Shown here piece after piece: positions 1 through 11,309 of a stretch of DNA of 64,000 bases (the first letter of the stretch is position 1; every line of letters begins with the position of its first letter). Both the position numbers and the translations under genes were made by a program. This DNA is from Lonicera japonica. Lineage: Eukaryota > Streptophyta > Magnoliopsida > Dipsacales > Caprifoliaceae. Location: assembly GCA_021464415.1 (NCBI GenBank), contig JAKCWG010000461.1, positions 1 to 64,000 of the forward strand, written 5' to 3'. The notes under the pieces are model-generated. The model had not been told where the DNA came from. It searched no databases and was given only the letters and a program-made list of their open reading frames with translations.

Positions 1-300
1 TTAAAACATTTCTTTTATCTTTTTTTTTTTGATTTTTTTTTTGATCCTTCATTTTGAATGTTTGTGCTTTTTTTTTTTCTTACCGAAGGAAAATTTAATA
101 TTTTTTTTTTTCGGGTTTCTTTTACGATTCTTTATTGTTTAGGTTGCTTTTTATTTACTATTTTTTTAATTTATTTATTAGATTTTTTTTTTTCTCTATT
201 TGCTTTTCCTTTGCTTTTTTCTTTCTTGTATTTTTTTTTATTTTTTTTTTTCTTTTTTTTATTTTTTTGATTGATATTTTTTTTATTTCTTTTTGCTTTG
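1..300. repeat. T-rich low-complexity DNA
   Basis: Almost uninterrupted runs of T with scattered A, C and G. An open frame through it would encode only phenylalanine/leucine-rich sequence and is a composition artefact. No gene or element boundary is visible. Confidence 0.8.
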
Positions 301-792
301 CCTAAACATTTTTAAAAACGTTTTAATTTCGCATTAAGTTTTTAAAACCCTATTCACCCCCCTCAAGGGTCATTATCCGACCCAACATAGATGATTAGGC
401 TAATAGATATATAGGTACTGGTATTGTAAACTAATTCTCGGCACTCCAAAATTAATCAGCGATATGAAATAAGTTGTTACTAAAAATACAAGAAAATATC
501 ATTGATTTTTTTAGAACGTTTAAAGGACTCACTTGGAATTCTTATAATAGCATAACTTATAGGGTAACATTAAAGTAGCACTAATGTTACATTATTGTCA
601 AATGAATTACTTATATTGGCAAAACAATATACGACTTTGAAATTATTAGCAATATGGCCACTTTATCACTATTGTGGTTTTAAAACAATTTTCATCAATT
701 GTTTAAAATGATATAAAATATTTAAACCATAATGTATAGCCATACAATACATTATTTATTTTAGTATTAGTAAAAATTGTTTTAACAATAAA
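301..792. other. AT-rich intergenic DNA, nothing recognised
   Basis: AT-rich sequence without a convincing coding frame, terminal inverted repeat or tandem array. Confidence 0.6.
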
Positions 793-2244
793 AGCATCTC
801 TAAACCGTCTCGTATAATTTTAATTTGTGTAAAATTTATACATTTTGTAAAAAAAGGTCTCCAACCAATCTTTTAAGAAATTTTGATAAACTGAGATTTT
901 TGTAAAAACGGTTGTGTAAAATAGAAACCCAATTTACACATCACGTCATCTTTCTCTTCCTTAATTTTTTTATAAAAACTTTAAAATGATATAACTATAA
1001 ATCTACAAATTAGTTTTTAATATAATTTATATATTTGGAAATCTACTCATCAAGAGTTACACAATTAAGATCCATTGTGACAATGAAATTATGTATAAAA
1101 AAATTCATATAAAACTATTAAATATTACATATAATGATACATTTCATTTTAATTTTACTCGGTCCATTTTTAATTTTTCTCGTGAGAACCATTAGACCAG
1201 AAAATGAATTAGTGTGTATTTATGTGTAAAACTCCCTTAACATGGATTTTACACAAATTGTGTATGAAAAAAAACAATTTTTTTAGAAAAAAATTATTTT
1301 AATTTGAATTCAAATCAGATTTTAAATAATATTAAAATCTATTTTAATACCAAGTTTGAATTCAAAAGACCCTTTATAATTTGATTAAAGACAAATCAGT
1401 GCATATAAATTATTTTGTGCTACAATATATTTATTTTGGAGTTTTAATGGTTTAATGGTAGACATTTGAATTTGTCTTTATGGTGGACAATAAAATTGTT
1501 TTGAAGGTGTTAATGGCCAATTAAAATTGATGCCAGCAATAATATTTTTGAGCCTATATAATGAGACCTTGCTATGGTTCAAGATAATCCTTTTCGTAGT
1601 TGAAAATTCTACCTCTAGAAAATTCATTTTTTCATTAGTTTACCAAGCACATTTCTCTTGAAATTGTAGTGTTATTCCAATTTATTTTCCGTGCAAAAAC
1701 ATCTTGAGACAGTGTGATTCTGGACTGTTTTATCCTAGGGATGGCGTGACTTTAAAGGCTTGCACCAATTTTAATTGGCCATTAACACCTTCAAAACAAT
1801 TTTATTGTCCACCATAAAGACAAATTCAAATGTTTTTGAGCCTATATAATGAGACCTTGCTATGGTTCAAGATAATCCTTTTCGTAGTTGAAAATTCTAC
1901 CTCTAGAAAATTCATTTTTTCATTAGTTTACCAAGCACATTTCTCTTGAAATTGTAGTGTTATTCCAATTTATTTTCCGTGCAAAAACATCTTGAGACAG
2001 TGTGATTCTGGACTGTTTTATCCTAGGGATGGCGTGACTTTAAAGGCTTGCACCGAGAGAGCTAGTCACGAACTGTCTTAAAGAAAGCTACCTAGTCTGC
2101 GACTCACTCAAAGACCGTCTGAATTCAATTTCCGCGATAATTATTTGTTGGTATTTTTTATTAAAAAACATATTGTAATTTGTTATTTTTTGTATTTTCG
2201 TTTATTTTCTCAACAAAAATATACATAACCTTTAGAGATGCTCT
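793..2244. mobile_element. Possible TIR element, ends AGCATCTCTAAA
   Basis: The left end AGCATCTCTAAA (793) is mirrored by TTTAGAGATGCTCT (ending 2244). Sequence inside the left end (about 800-1270) resembles 44970-45480, so this is a dispersed family. No clean target duplication was found and the interior is rearranged, so the boundaries are tentative. Confidence 0.4.
1462..2054. repeat. Rearranged repeat: 67-bp inverted copy between two perfect 222-bp direct copies
   Basis: Block A (1462-1528) reappears inverted at 1767-1833. Block B (1545-1766) is repeated directly at 1833-2054 with no difference seen, giving the order A, B, inverted A, B. B contains a TATA-like CCTATATAATGAGACC near its start and ends ACTTTAAAGGCTTGCACC, so it looks like a promoter plus leader, perhaps LTR-derived. 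The sequence just beyond (to about 2100) resembles the window's last 90 bases. Confidence 0.8.
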
Positions 2245-2612
2245 AAGATGTTTTCTTTTATATATAATATTTAACATAATATTACCACTAAGAGCATCCG
2301 TAATGGGTATGGTAAATTACCCATTACTACAGCGGAGAAAATTTAAAACACAAACTTAATGATGTATGATAGTGATAGAGTAAAATTACCGCATGCCTAA
2401 ATTTTGCTCATACGGTGTACTTTATTCGTAAAGCAATATGAATGTCATTTACTCGTACAAAAAAAAAACAAAATACTTTATACGGTTTTTCTACAACCGC
2501 ATAAAGTTTTTATATATATATATTTTTACTCATATGATTGTGCTACAACCGTACAAAGATTTGCTATTTTTTTTATGCTTAAAATTCCTTGGGAACGAGT
2601 TAAAAAAATATA

Positions 2613-2940
2613 AAATCTCATCCAATTGAGCACACTGTGAGGCTTTTTCCTCACTCTCACACAGTGTGCCTCTTGTATGAGTCTTTTCTAATTTTTTATT
2701 TTTTTTAAGGTAAAAATTCATATGGGTTTGGTATAACCTTATGATTATTATTTATATGGTATCAAATATCATACAATTGAGCCACACTCTGAAGCTTTTC
2801 TCACTCTCACACGAGTGTACCTCACTTGTACGAAGCTTTTTCCTCACTCTCATACGAGTGTACTTTTCTTATATGAGTATTTTCTTATTTTTATTTTTAT
2901 TTTTTTAAGTTAAAAATGCATACGGATTTAGTACAACCAC
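2613..2940. repeat. Imperfect tandem duplication
   Basis: A unit with CAATTGAGCACACTGTGAGG, CCTCACTCTCACAC and a TATGAGT-rich tail occurs at about 2613-2760 and again, longer and diverged, at about 2762-2940. The motif CCTCACTCTCAYACGAGTGT recurs inside. No coding content. Confidence 0.5.
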
Positions 2941-3121
2941 ATGGTCATTTTTTATATAATACATGGTATAATTGTTCAAAAAACTTAATGCTAAATTAAT
3001 AAATTTATAAATAAATTTTACTTACACACCGTAAATGCTATAAGGGAACATAATTATTGGATATCAAATCTCCATTCCATCACCACCACCACAAATGTCA
3101 AAATGCAAATCATAGAAAAAT

Positions 3122-4171
3122 GGGTTAATTACTAAAATATACAATGTACTTTCACCCATTTTACACTGCAGTTATTATACAATTTTTTTTGACAAAACCA
3201 ATAGTGTACTTTATGTTTGTTTTCATTTTGGTCATTCTGTCCACTGGGGTTAGTAACGCCGTTAATGGCCAGCTGAGTTGGCAATGACGATCTCACGTGG
3301 CAGCCACATCAAATTATTTTTATATCAAAAGTCAATTCCATTTTAAAAAAAATGGAAAGGAGCCTTTTCTTCCGGTGGTCACTGGAAAATTTAAAGAGAG
3401 AAAGCATACATATATACCATCGATTTGTTGCTCTTCCTTCTTCTTCTTCTACTTTCTCTTATTTCTATTGCTATACATAAATACACCATCGATCTTCTGC
3501 TACTGCTGCTGCTTCTTCTTCTTCTTCTTTATTTCTCTTTCCCCCTTTTTATTGCTCTTCTCTTCCGGTGGTCACCGGAAAATTTATACCCACCTCTCAT
3601 TTTCACGCGGGCAACACTATAATCACATCCATTTTCGGCATTAATTACCACCATCAATCTATTGCTCCCCTTCTTCTTCTTCTTCTTCTTCTTCTTATTC
3701 TTTCTCTCTCCCCCTTTTATTGCTCTTCTTTTCCGGTGGTCACCGGAAAATTTATACCCACCTCCCATCTTCACATCGGCAACACTATAACCACCTCCAT
3801 TTCTGGCATTAACTACCACCATCGATCTGTTGCTCCTCTTCTTCTTTTTCTTTTTCTTTCCCCCTTCTATTGCTCTTCTTTTCCGGTGGTCCCCCTTCTG
3901 TTAGTGTTTATAATCTATGTATATGTATCGATCTGTTTGTGTGTATATCCATAGAATTAATTTTTTATATAAAAATAATTTGATATGGATGCCACGTAGG
4001 AGACTGTTATTGCCAACTCAGCTTATCGTTAACGGAGTTACTAAACCCGACAGACATAATGACCAAAATGAAAACAAACACAAAGTACACTATCAGTTTT
4101 ATTGAAAAAATTGTAGAATAACTACAATGTAAAATGGGTGAAAGTATGTTGTATATTTTTTTAACTAACCC
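3122..4171. mobile_element. Non-autonomous Mutator-like element with 9-bp TSD
   Basis: The outer ~180 bp at each end are inverted repeats of one another; the element starts GGGTTAATTAC and ends GTTAACTAACCC allowing for divergence. It is flanked by TAGAAAAAT at 3113-3121 and 4172-4180, the 9-bp duplication size usual for Mutator-like elements. The interior holds three to four ~160-bp repeats centred on TTCCGGTGGTCACCGGAA (3563, 3731, shorter forms near 3370 and 3879) separated by TTC-rich tracts. Frames through it are repeat artefacts and no transposase is present. Confidence 0.8.
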
Positions 4172-4284
4172 TAGAAAAATCCAACATGGACTCAGCTATT
4201 GAATAAAACAAAACAAGCAAAAACTAAAATGTTTCTTCAATTCAATTCTCTGACATTTCTTATTTAAAAACTATCATGTAGAAT

Positions 4285-5708
4285 TAGGGGTGAAAAAAAT
4301 ACCATTTGTACTGTACCAATCCGTACCAAACTGAACCATTTCCAAAATGTACCGAAATTTGGTAATGGTACAATACCGATCGGTATTGTACCATACTAAA
4401 TTATTTTAGCACGGTACCGGTACTCAAAATCGTTACCGATGGTATACTGTACCGTACCAATAAATTGGTATTATCATGGTATACTGTACCGTACCAATAC
4501 CATTTGTACCAAGTACACAAAAAATACAAAATTACCAAATTATAAATTGCTTGCAGTTAGTTTATCAGCATAAAAAGCACAATATTATGGTTCTGAATAA
4601 TTAAGACATTTTTGTGCTATCCTTAAAAGGAAGATTAGTCATCGACATTTTTGTATCTTTTGTAAGAATCACGTATGTGAGAGTTCCTGGCTTCTACTTA
4701 AATGTATTTTTAAAGAAACGATTAATTTGAATACTAATGGTGGCTTACCTTATCTATAGACATGAGAGTTTTTTTGCACACTTGTTTGGAGTCCGGGGGC
4801 CTGGATTCTATGGAGCTATTGTAAGTTCCTTTCATTAAAATTATCAAATTATATCTCTCCAGTAGTTTAGTTTGCACCTGAACTATTCAGTGCTATGTGG
4901 ATGTTGTTTTGACGGTGGCAAAAGAATATTAAAAGTAAGTAATTTTCTTTTAGTGCTTACGGAAAAATGTCAAAATGTAACTTTGATTTTTTTAAATGCG
5001 TATTTATTGTATCTGGTATGCAGATATTGTCTCCGGTAATTGCTGCATCTGGATTTTAAATCGATTTCTCTATGAGATTGTATTTTAGGTTTTAGTGCAT
5101 ACTAAAATGATCACTATTAGCTACTAAATTTATCATGATTGCCTGCTTAAGAATAAGTTATTGTTGGATTTTTATACCGTTATTACTATACCAAAATGTA
5201 ATGATGAATTAGCAATTTAAATAACATATCCACCTATCATTCGGCCTCTCTTAATCAATCAAATACTAATCCTATTAAATTTCAAATATCAAATATTTAT
5301 CTTTATTTTTTTTAATCGTATTAAACTTCAATTATTTGGCTTCCAAATATTTGATAAATGTGTATGTGCTGATTATAATTTATAATGCAACAAAATTTAT
5401 ACATGGTTTAGTGATTTTAGAACAATCGATTGCAAAAACTTAATTAAAGGTAAGTAAAAATAACGTAATTATTTTGTTTTAACCAAAAATGCTCACTTTT
5501 GACCGTCCACTTTCAATTATTTTTATTTCAAGATTGATTTTTTGGTAAAGTATCATACCACGCCGTACTATACTAATATTTCAGTATACCAAACTTTCGT
5601 AAACTAAAAATTTGGTATGGCAATGGTACTGAATTTTGGTGTACCGAATTTTCGGTATGGTACACGGTACACCTAGTATGGTACGGTATTGTACCAAATC
5701 CACCCCTA
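4285..5708. mobile_element. Non-autonomous hAT-like element with 8-bp TSD
   Basis: Perfect 8-bp terminal repeats TAGGGGTG/CACCCCTA lie between identical octamers TGTAGAAT (4277-4284 and 5709-5716). An 8-bp duplication with this TIR is typical of hAT elements. Both subterminal regions are dense in GTACC/GGTAC-containing motifs (for example ATGGTACCGTACCAAT-like strings), as expected of hAT transposase-binding subterminal repeats. No transposase frame. Its right end lies 264 bp beyond the AMT1 stop codon. Confidence 0.85.
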
Positions 5709-5979
5709 TGTAGAATAATGTATTCAAGATCCAAAACAAAAAATTCCAATCCACGTTTTCATTATCTCCAATCACAACCACTCACCAACAAACTCCAAAA
5801 AATTATCTTCTACAAATTTTCACAACCTTATAAAAATACTAACAAACAAAAATTAAAGTTTCAAACTAAATTAAAACCAAACTTTAATTAACTTTTAATA
5901 ATTTCCAAAAAAATATCGTTTACACATTTTACACAGCCTAATAAAAATTCTAACAAATAAAAATAAAAGTAAACTTTAA

Positions 5980-7974
5980 TTAACTCGAACCATTTGGCGC
6001 TATCCTCCTCATTGGAAGACCATGTGTGTGTAACTCGTCTTCTTCATAAACGTAAGCAAACCCACCATGTCGGGTCATATCCATACCCGCCATCTCATCC
6101 TCAGGTGAGATCCGAAGAAGCTTGAGCTTGTGAAGGCCAAAGAACAGTGGACCCATTGTAGCCGTGACCCACCCGATTATCACCAGGATCTGGATAATAT
6201 GGGCTGCCAATAACCTCCCTCCGCCACCCACGAACAACCCGTATGGCCGACCGGGTCTTTCGGGGTAAACTTCGTTCACGTATTTTTCGTTTGCGAACAA
6301 GCCTGTGAAAATCACCCCCCACGCACCGCACCCTCCGTGGAGCTGCGCTGCCTCTAGTGGATCATCATACTTCACCTATAGTGACAAAATCAGGATATAA
6401 TATTAAGACTGGGCAAAAAAATATTTAATATATAAGAGGAAAATTTTAAGGCACAATATATATTACATTAATCCTAAGACTGTTAAATTTTTGTACATAC
6501 TGATTTTTACTGCTCAAATTAGCCGGTAGGCGACTACTTTTTAAAAAAATCCTATAATTTCTTAAAATATGTTTAGCCTACTCTATCTATACCTTCTCAG
6601 CAAGCTTGTTGCAGCCGATTAACACGAGCGCTGCCACGAACCCACAAATGATCGCAGCCCACGGCTCCACCACCGAGCAGCCGGCGGTGATGGCGGCAAA
6701 GCCCCCGAGGAGGCCGTTGCAGACATCGGTGACATTCCAGTGTCCGGAGAGGATTCGCTTCCCGAATAGGGTGGTTAATGCTGCGGTGCAGCCGGCGAGA
6801 GTGGTGGTTACCGCGGTTCTGCCCACGGCGCTCCATTGACCATAGTAATTACCCGAAGAATATGGGCTTAGGATCTTGGTAAATGAACCGGGGTTGAACC
6901 CGTACCATCCGAACCATAGTAAGAAAGTACCGAGAACCACTAGAGAGGCGCTGTGGCCACGGAGCGCCAACGCACGGCCGCCATTGTCGAATCTGCCAAT
7001 CCTTGGTCCCTCAATAAAAGCACCGTACAATCCTGGAAGTATTTATAGTTTTTGCTTGAGAATTGGAATTGGTTTAAATTGTAAAGACAGTTATCTTAAT
7101 CATCCTATATGTATAAATTTGAATTCTCTAACTAGACAAAGAATTCTCTCCATAAACATTGATATATTAATGTTTGCAAATCTAAAGCAACAAATTTGAC
7201 TAAAAAATTAAATTACTCTGTCTTCATCTCCCCAAAAAATCCCAAAAAAACAGAAGAGAACTGGAAAGTTATGCAAGTTTTTTTTCCTGAAGGGAAAAAC
7301 CGAGTTAGATTAAATTGAAAACAACATAATTGCATACCTGCAATTCCACCAACCATATGAACAACACCGGAGCCGGCAAAATCAATAACCCCGGAACCAA
7401 ACAAAAGATCCCCGGGATTACTAGCGCTAGCCCACCCGTCAGAGGACCAGAACCAATGAGACACCACGGGGTACACAAACCCGGTCAAGAAAGAAGAATA
7501 AATCAAGTAAGCCACAAATTGTGTCCTTTCGGCTATCGAACCACTGGTTATCCCGGCTGCCGCAATAGCAAAAGCCCACTGATACAGAAAGTTACTAAAA
7601 TCGTAACCCGGGTCCGGGTCGGGGGTGGGAATCTCTTTCAGTCCGAAGAAGTGGCGGCCGATGAAGCCGTTGGAAGGGGCCCCGAAGGCAAAGGCGAAGC
7701 CGAAGAGGTAGTAGAAGAGGCCACCGGCTGCTGCGTCGAGGACGTTTGTGAGCATGATGTTCATGCTGTTCTTGGCTCGTACAGAGCCCGCGCACAGCAT
7801 GGCGAAGCCAAGTTGCATGGAGAAGACGAGATAGGCCGAGAAGAGGAGGTAGGTTGAGTCGACTGCGTAAGCCGTGTCGCTGAACTTGTCGCAGATGTAG
7901 GTTGCTGCGGCGGTGGAGTTGGTGGTGGAGCCGAAGAGCTGGGAAAGTTGCTCGGAGCAGGTGGGGGACGCCAT
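5980..7974 (-). CDS. AMT1: AMT1-type high-affinity ammonium transporter, three exons
   Basis: Exons 7974-7338, 6593-7032 and 5980-6375 (minus strand) join with GT-AG splice sites into 490 codons, the usual AMT1 length. The protein is a plasma-membrane ammonium channel/transporter with the family's eleven hydrophobic segments. The family signature [16 protein letters not shown] spans residues ~198-213 and includes the first pore histidine, H206. The second of the twin histidines is H372 in LHGGCGAWG. The cytosolic tail has [10 protein letters not shown] with Thr460, matching the threonine whose phosphorylation closes the trimer in Arabidopsis AMT1;1. The start at 7974 opens a typical AMT1 N-terminus and is the only good Met. 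Introns are 305 and 217 bp; many plant AMT1 genes lack introns, so the split structure marks a particular sub-branch. No frame damage, so probably functional. The exact paralogue number cannot be assigned. Confidence 0.95.
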
Positions 7975-8149
7975 TGATGGGGGTGGGGGAAGGAGTGATG
8001 ATGGATTGATGGTTGGGGTGGCTGTGGGAATCCCTTCTTATAGGTGGGTGTGGGTGGGGGAGGAGAAAATATACCATTACAACCACACATGTTATTTTTT
8101 TTTTGGTTACAAACCACACGTAATTAATCGCAAGAAAGTTGAGCAATCC

Positions 8150-8158
8150 TATATATAC
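8150..8158 (-). promoter_or_regulatory. Probable TATA box of the AMT1 gene
   Basis: On the minus strand TATATATAGG lies about 175 bp upstream of the AMT1 start codon, implying a leader of roughly 145 nt that is pyrimidine- and CCAACC-rich. Position and sequence only. Confidence 0.5.
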
Positions 8159-8290
8159 TACCTATAAATCATAACATATATTCTTACCGGATGTATTAAA
8201 TGGGTCGTAAATTTACAAAATTCAAAAAAAGTACAACCCATTTAATGTATCCGGTAAAAATATGTGTTATAATTTATAAGTAACTATAGC
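8155..8290. mobile_element. Small foldback/MITE in the AMT1 promoter
   Basis: The two halves are inverted copies: TTACCGGATGTATTAAATGGGT on the left pairs with ACCCATTTAATGTATCCGGTAA on the right, and the pairing continues outward through ATAAATCATAACATAT-like sequence. It directly adjoins the AMT1 TATA box. Too short and unbounded to assign to a superfamily. Confidence 0.6.
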
Positions 8291-8307
8291 ATTTTTCAAG
8301 AAAGTTA

Positions 8308-8743
8308 CAGTCCGTTTGAATCGAGGGAATGAGGAGGAGGAAAGGAAAAGAAGATGAATGATTATATTTCACTTGTTTGGATAGATTTATAAAAGGGAGT
8401 GGAGAGGAAATGGAGGGATTAGAAGGGAATGCCAATCCCCTCTATTCCTTTATTTTGTTTCCTTCTAATATTGGGAGGATTGGGAGGGAAATGAAAAGTT
8501 TTTAAAGATATTTTTGCGTTATTCGAAATTTAACCGTAATTTGTTAATAATATATTAAATCACATTACTTTCCTTTCTCTTCTTTTTTCTATCCAAACAA
8601 GATTTTTTTTATTCCATTCTTTTCCATCATAAGCTATCCAAACAACAATAAAATTAAATCCATTCATTTCCATTCTATTCCATTCCTTCCCCTCCTAATT
8701 AACTATTTCCTTTCCCTCCATCCCCTTCAATCCAAACGGGCCG
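8308..8743. mobile_element. Tourist-like MITE (PIF/Harbinger type), TTA TSD
   Basis: The ends CAGTCCGTTTGAATCGAGGG and its imperfect complement CCTTCAATCCAAACGGGCCG are flanked by TTA at 8305-8307 and 8744-8746. The interior is G/A-rich then C/T-rich and continues the inverted symmetry (GAGGAGGAAAGG versus CCTTCCCCTCC). No coding content. Confidence 0.65.
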
Positions 8744-8751
8744 TTAAGATT

Positions 8752-9485
8752 CTAAAAGGCGCGAACCCATAGTGGTGACCTAACGCCTAGTTGGGGCATG
8801 GGCGGTTAGACATCAAGCCCTTTTTTTTAATTATATTTTTATTTTTAAATATATGTTAAATTATATATACAAAATAAATAAGTAAAAAATCATCAAAACA
8901 AATATAGTACTCAAATAACAATAAAAATAAGTTCAAATGTTCAATTAACAAGCGGAATATGGTTATTGACTTCACTTTTCAAAACAAAATTGAACACATG
9001 GTCACATTTATATGAAACTATCAATTTGTTTTAAGCATCAGCAGCAGCAACAATAATAATAAGTTAATGAAAAAGAAAATGCAACAATAAAAGAAGAATA
9101 AGAAAAAAGATAAGATTGAGAAAGTAAGGTAGCATGATGTGTTTATAAATAGTAAAAGCGCTTTTCTTGAACGTCTTCTAGCGATTGCAATTGTTGGCTC
9201 GGGTTTCGTTTTAATTGGAGGAATGAAAGATGAATTTATTAGTGATGGTTAATAGATTGTATCCATTTTTTTTAAAATGGTAATTTTTTAACAAAAAGAT
9301 AAATAGGTAGCTTCTTTTAAAATAGGAAAAAAATAAGTCTATCCACCCACTCCGCCTAGCTCCCTTCCAGCCCGCCTAACCCGCCTTAGCACTCGCCTAA
9401 ATTCGCCTAATTTATCCCAGTGCCTAATCAGCCACCTAGGCACTAATAGGGGCACCCGGGTGCCGCCTAGCCCGCCTTTTAGAAC
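8752..9485. mobile_element. Repeat with CTAAAAGGCG / CGCCTTTTAG ends
   Basis: Left end CTAAAAGGCGCG and right end GCCCGCCTTTTAGAA are inverted. Subterminal GCCTAG/CTAGGC motifs recur (GGTGACCTAACGCCTAG on the left, GCCGCCTAGCCCGCC on the right). This resembles a common dispersed plant DNA-transposon remnant. A clear target duplication was not found. Confidence 0.5.
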
Positions 9486-9728
9486 ATTGAAGAAAGTATG
9501 TATTTCTTTCTTCTAAATCACACGAGTCATTGATTTATCGCAATCTAATTAAATATGTGATAACATGTGTTGTTATAATCATTGTATTGCATATTTTTTT
9601 TGAGATGGAGAGAGTTGCTTTGATTATTCTTACTCCAATTTATCTTGATTTTAATTTGTAGATTTATAGCTTGGTTTAGGCTTACTAGAAAGGTACCATT
9701 TCACCATACTTTGTTGTCCACGATGACC

Positions 9729-10110
9729 AAAGCTATGGTGAACCACACTCTATTAACACTGAGTTGGTGGTAACCCTTTTCACTTTGGCAGCTTTCACTT
9801 ATTGTAAGCTCACACTATGGTGACCCACTCTACTGACATTGGCCAAGTGTAACCTTTCAACTTTGACTGCTTCTTTCATCGTATTTTATCTGCATTGGCC
9901 TTATGGTAGCCCGTTCCATTTTAACGGATTCATTCGTCGTGGGCTCACACTATGGTGATTAATTCTGTCAACACTGGCTTAGCGGTAACCCTTTCCACTT
10001 TGGCAACTTCACTCATCATGAGCTCACACTATGCTGATCTACCCTACTGATATTAGCCTAGTGGTAGCCTTTTTCTATTTTGGTGACTTCACTCATCTAC
10101 CAGTATTCAA
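9729..10110 (+). repeat. Degenerate ~80-bp tandem repeat
   Basis: CTATGGTGA recurs at 9733, 9815 and 9950, and as CTATGCTGA at 10029, each followed by CACTCTACTGACATTGGCC-like and GTGGTAACCCTTTCCACTTTGGC-like blocks. Spacings are about 82, 135 and 79 bp; the long one spans a damaged unit. No coding content. Confidence 0.7.
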
Positions 10111-11309
10111 TGCTTGATTTCATACTCTAGCTATAGTTCGACCGCACTACGACTGGTGCTATACCGAGCATGGTTTCTACTCGGATAACATTTGTTACGA
10201 ACCCATAGGTAGAACTTACCTCTGCAAATAGGCTTGTAAGGAAAGGGTATTCATGAACTTTATAAACTACTCCCAAATCAATCAATTTTTTTTAAGTGGA
10301 CTTGGGTTCATAACAAATGGCTTGTTCATGTGGATTTCATACTTTGGCTTAGAAAGGTCTTGGAATAACAAGTTGGTAGTTTAAGCCGATTTTTTATCCA
10401 TTAATACATTTAATTTTGAGAAAAATGTGTTATTGGTGAAATTGGAGGAGATATAAAAATATAGAGTTCTATTTAAGTTTGACTATTTAATTTAGGTAGG
10501 ATTCTTCGAAGCAGATTCCAAAATATCACAATTGGTCATCTAAACTCCGCTGAATCGAGTCGGGCCTTAAGGAAATTTTTTTCTATACGTCGAGGGCTAC
10601 GCAAAGGTATACGAATTTTAGAGTTGTGCTGGTTGGAGTTCGGGTTATCATATAAAATTTTATTCTTTAGGGCTAAATATTTTGAGATATGAGTTTAATT
10701 ATTTTTAGAATCCGATAATATGGTTTTATTCTATGTAAATCATCATGTTTGAATTGTTTTTGTTTTAAGAATTATTACATGATGAGGATGATGATGTTTT
10801 ATGATTTATAAAGCCATGAGCATGTGATATCTCATGTGTTATTTGATATACATGAAATATCCCTTGGATGTATAGAGGCTATATGTTAATGAAATTGATT
10901 AATTGATGAATTATATACATCAATGGATATGTATATGGATTTGTTGTAATTATATGGTATAAATTGTTTCAAATGTTCATTTATTAGTATGTTATGCATA
11001 TTGTGCAACATTATTGTGCCAACTGAATTCTTGGAGATCTTTCGGAAAGCTTTAATTATTCTTATGGTATATCCTATGGGCATATATCTTGTATCTATGG
11101 TGCCGAAAGTTTTTTATATTTGTTGTATCATTCTATGAAGTGATATAATCCCGTGATGGATTTGATTATAATTTTTATTGTGGCCCTTCGATGATGAAGG
11201 GAATATGTATTGATTGGTGCTTGTCGGTGTGAAAATAAGTAGGGCTCGGTGCCCTTGGGTTGAATATTCTTAAACTCCCAAGGAACAGTAATGAGGTCAG
11301 CTGTCTAAA

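Noticed and set aside
3297..3954. Overlapping frames of 65-128 codons as genes
   Set aside because: They translate TTC runs and ~160-bp tandem repeats of the MULE-like element on both strands.
7330..8167. Long frames opposite or out of frame with AMT1 exon 1
   Set aside because: The exon is GC-richer than its surroundings, which keeps other frames open. Only the AMT1 frame has family motifs and splice sites.
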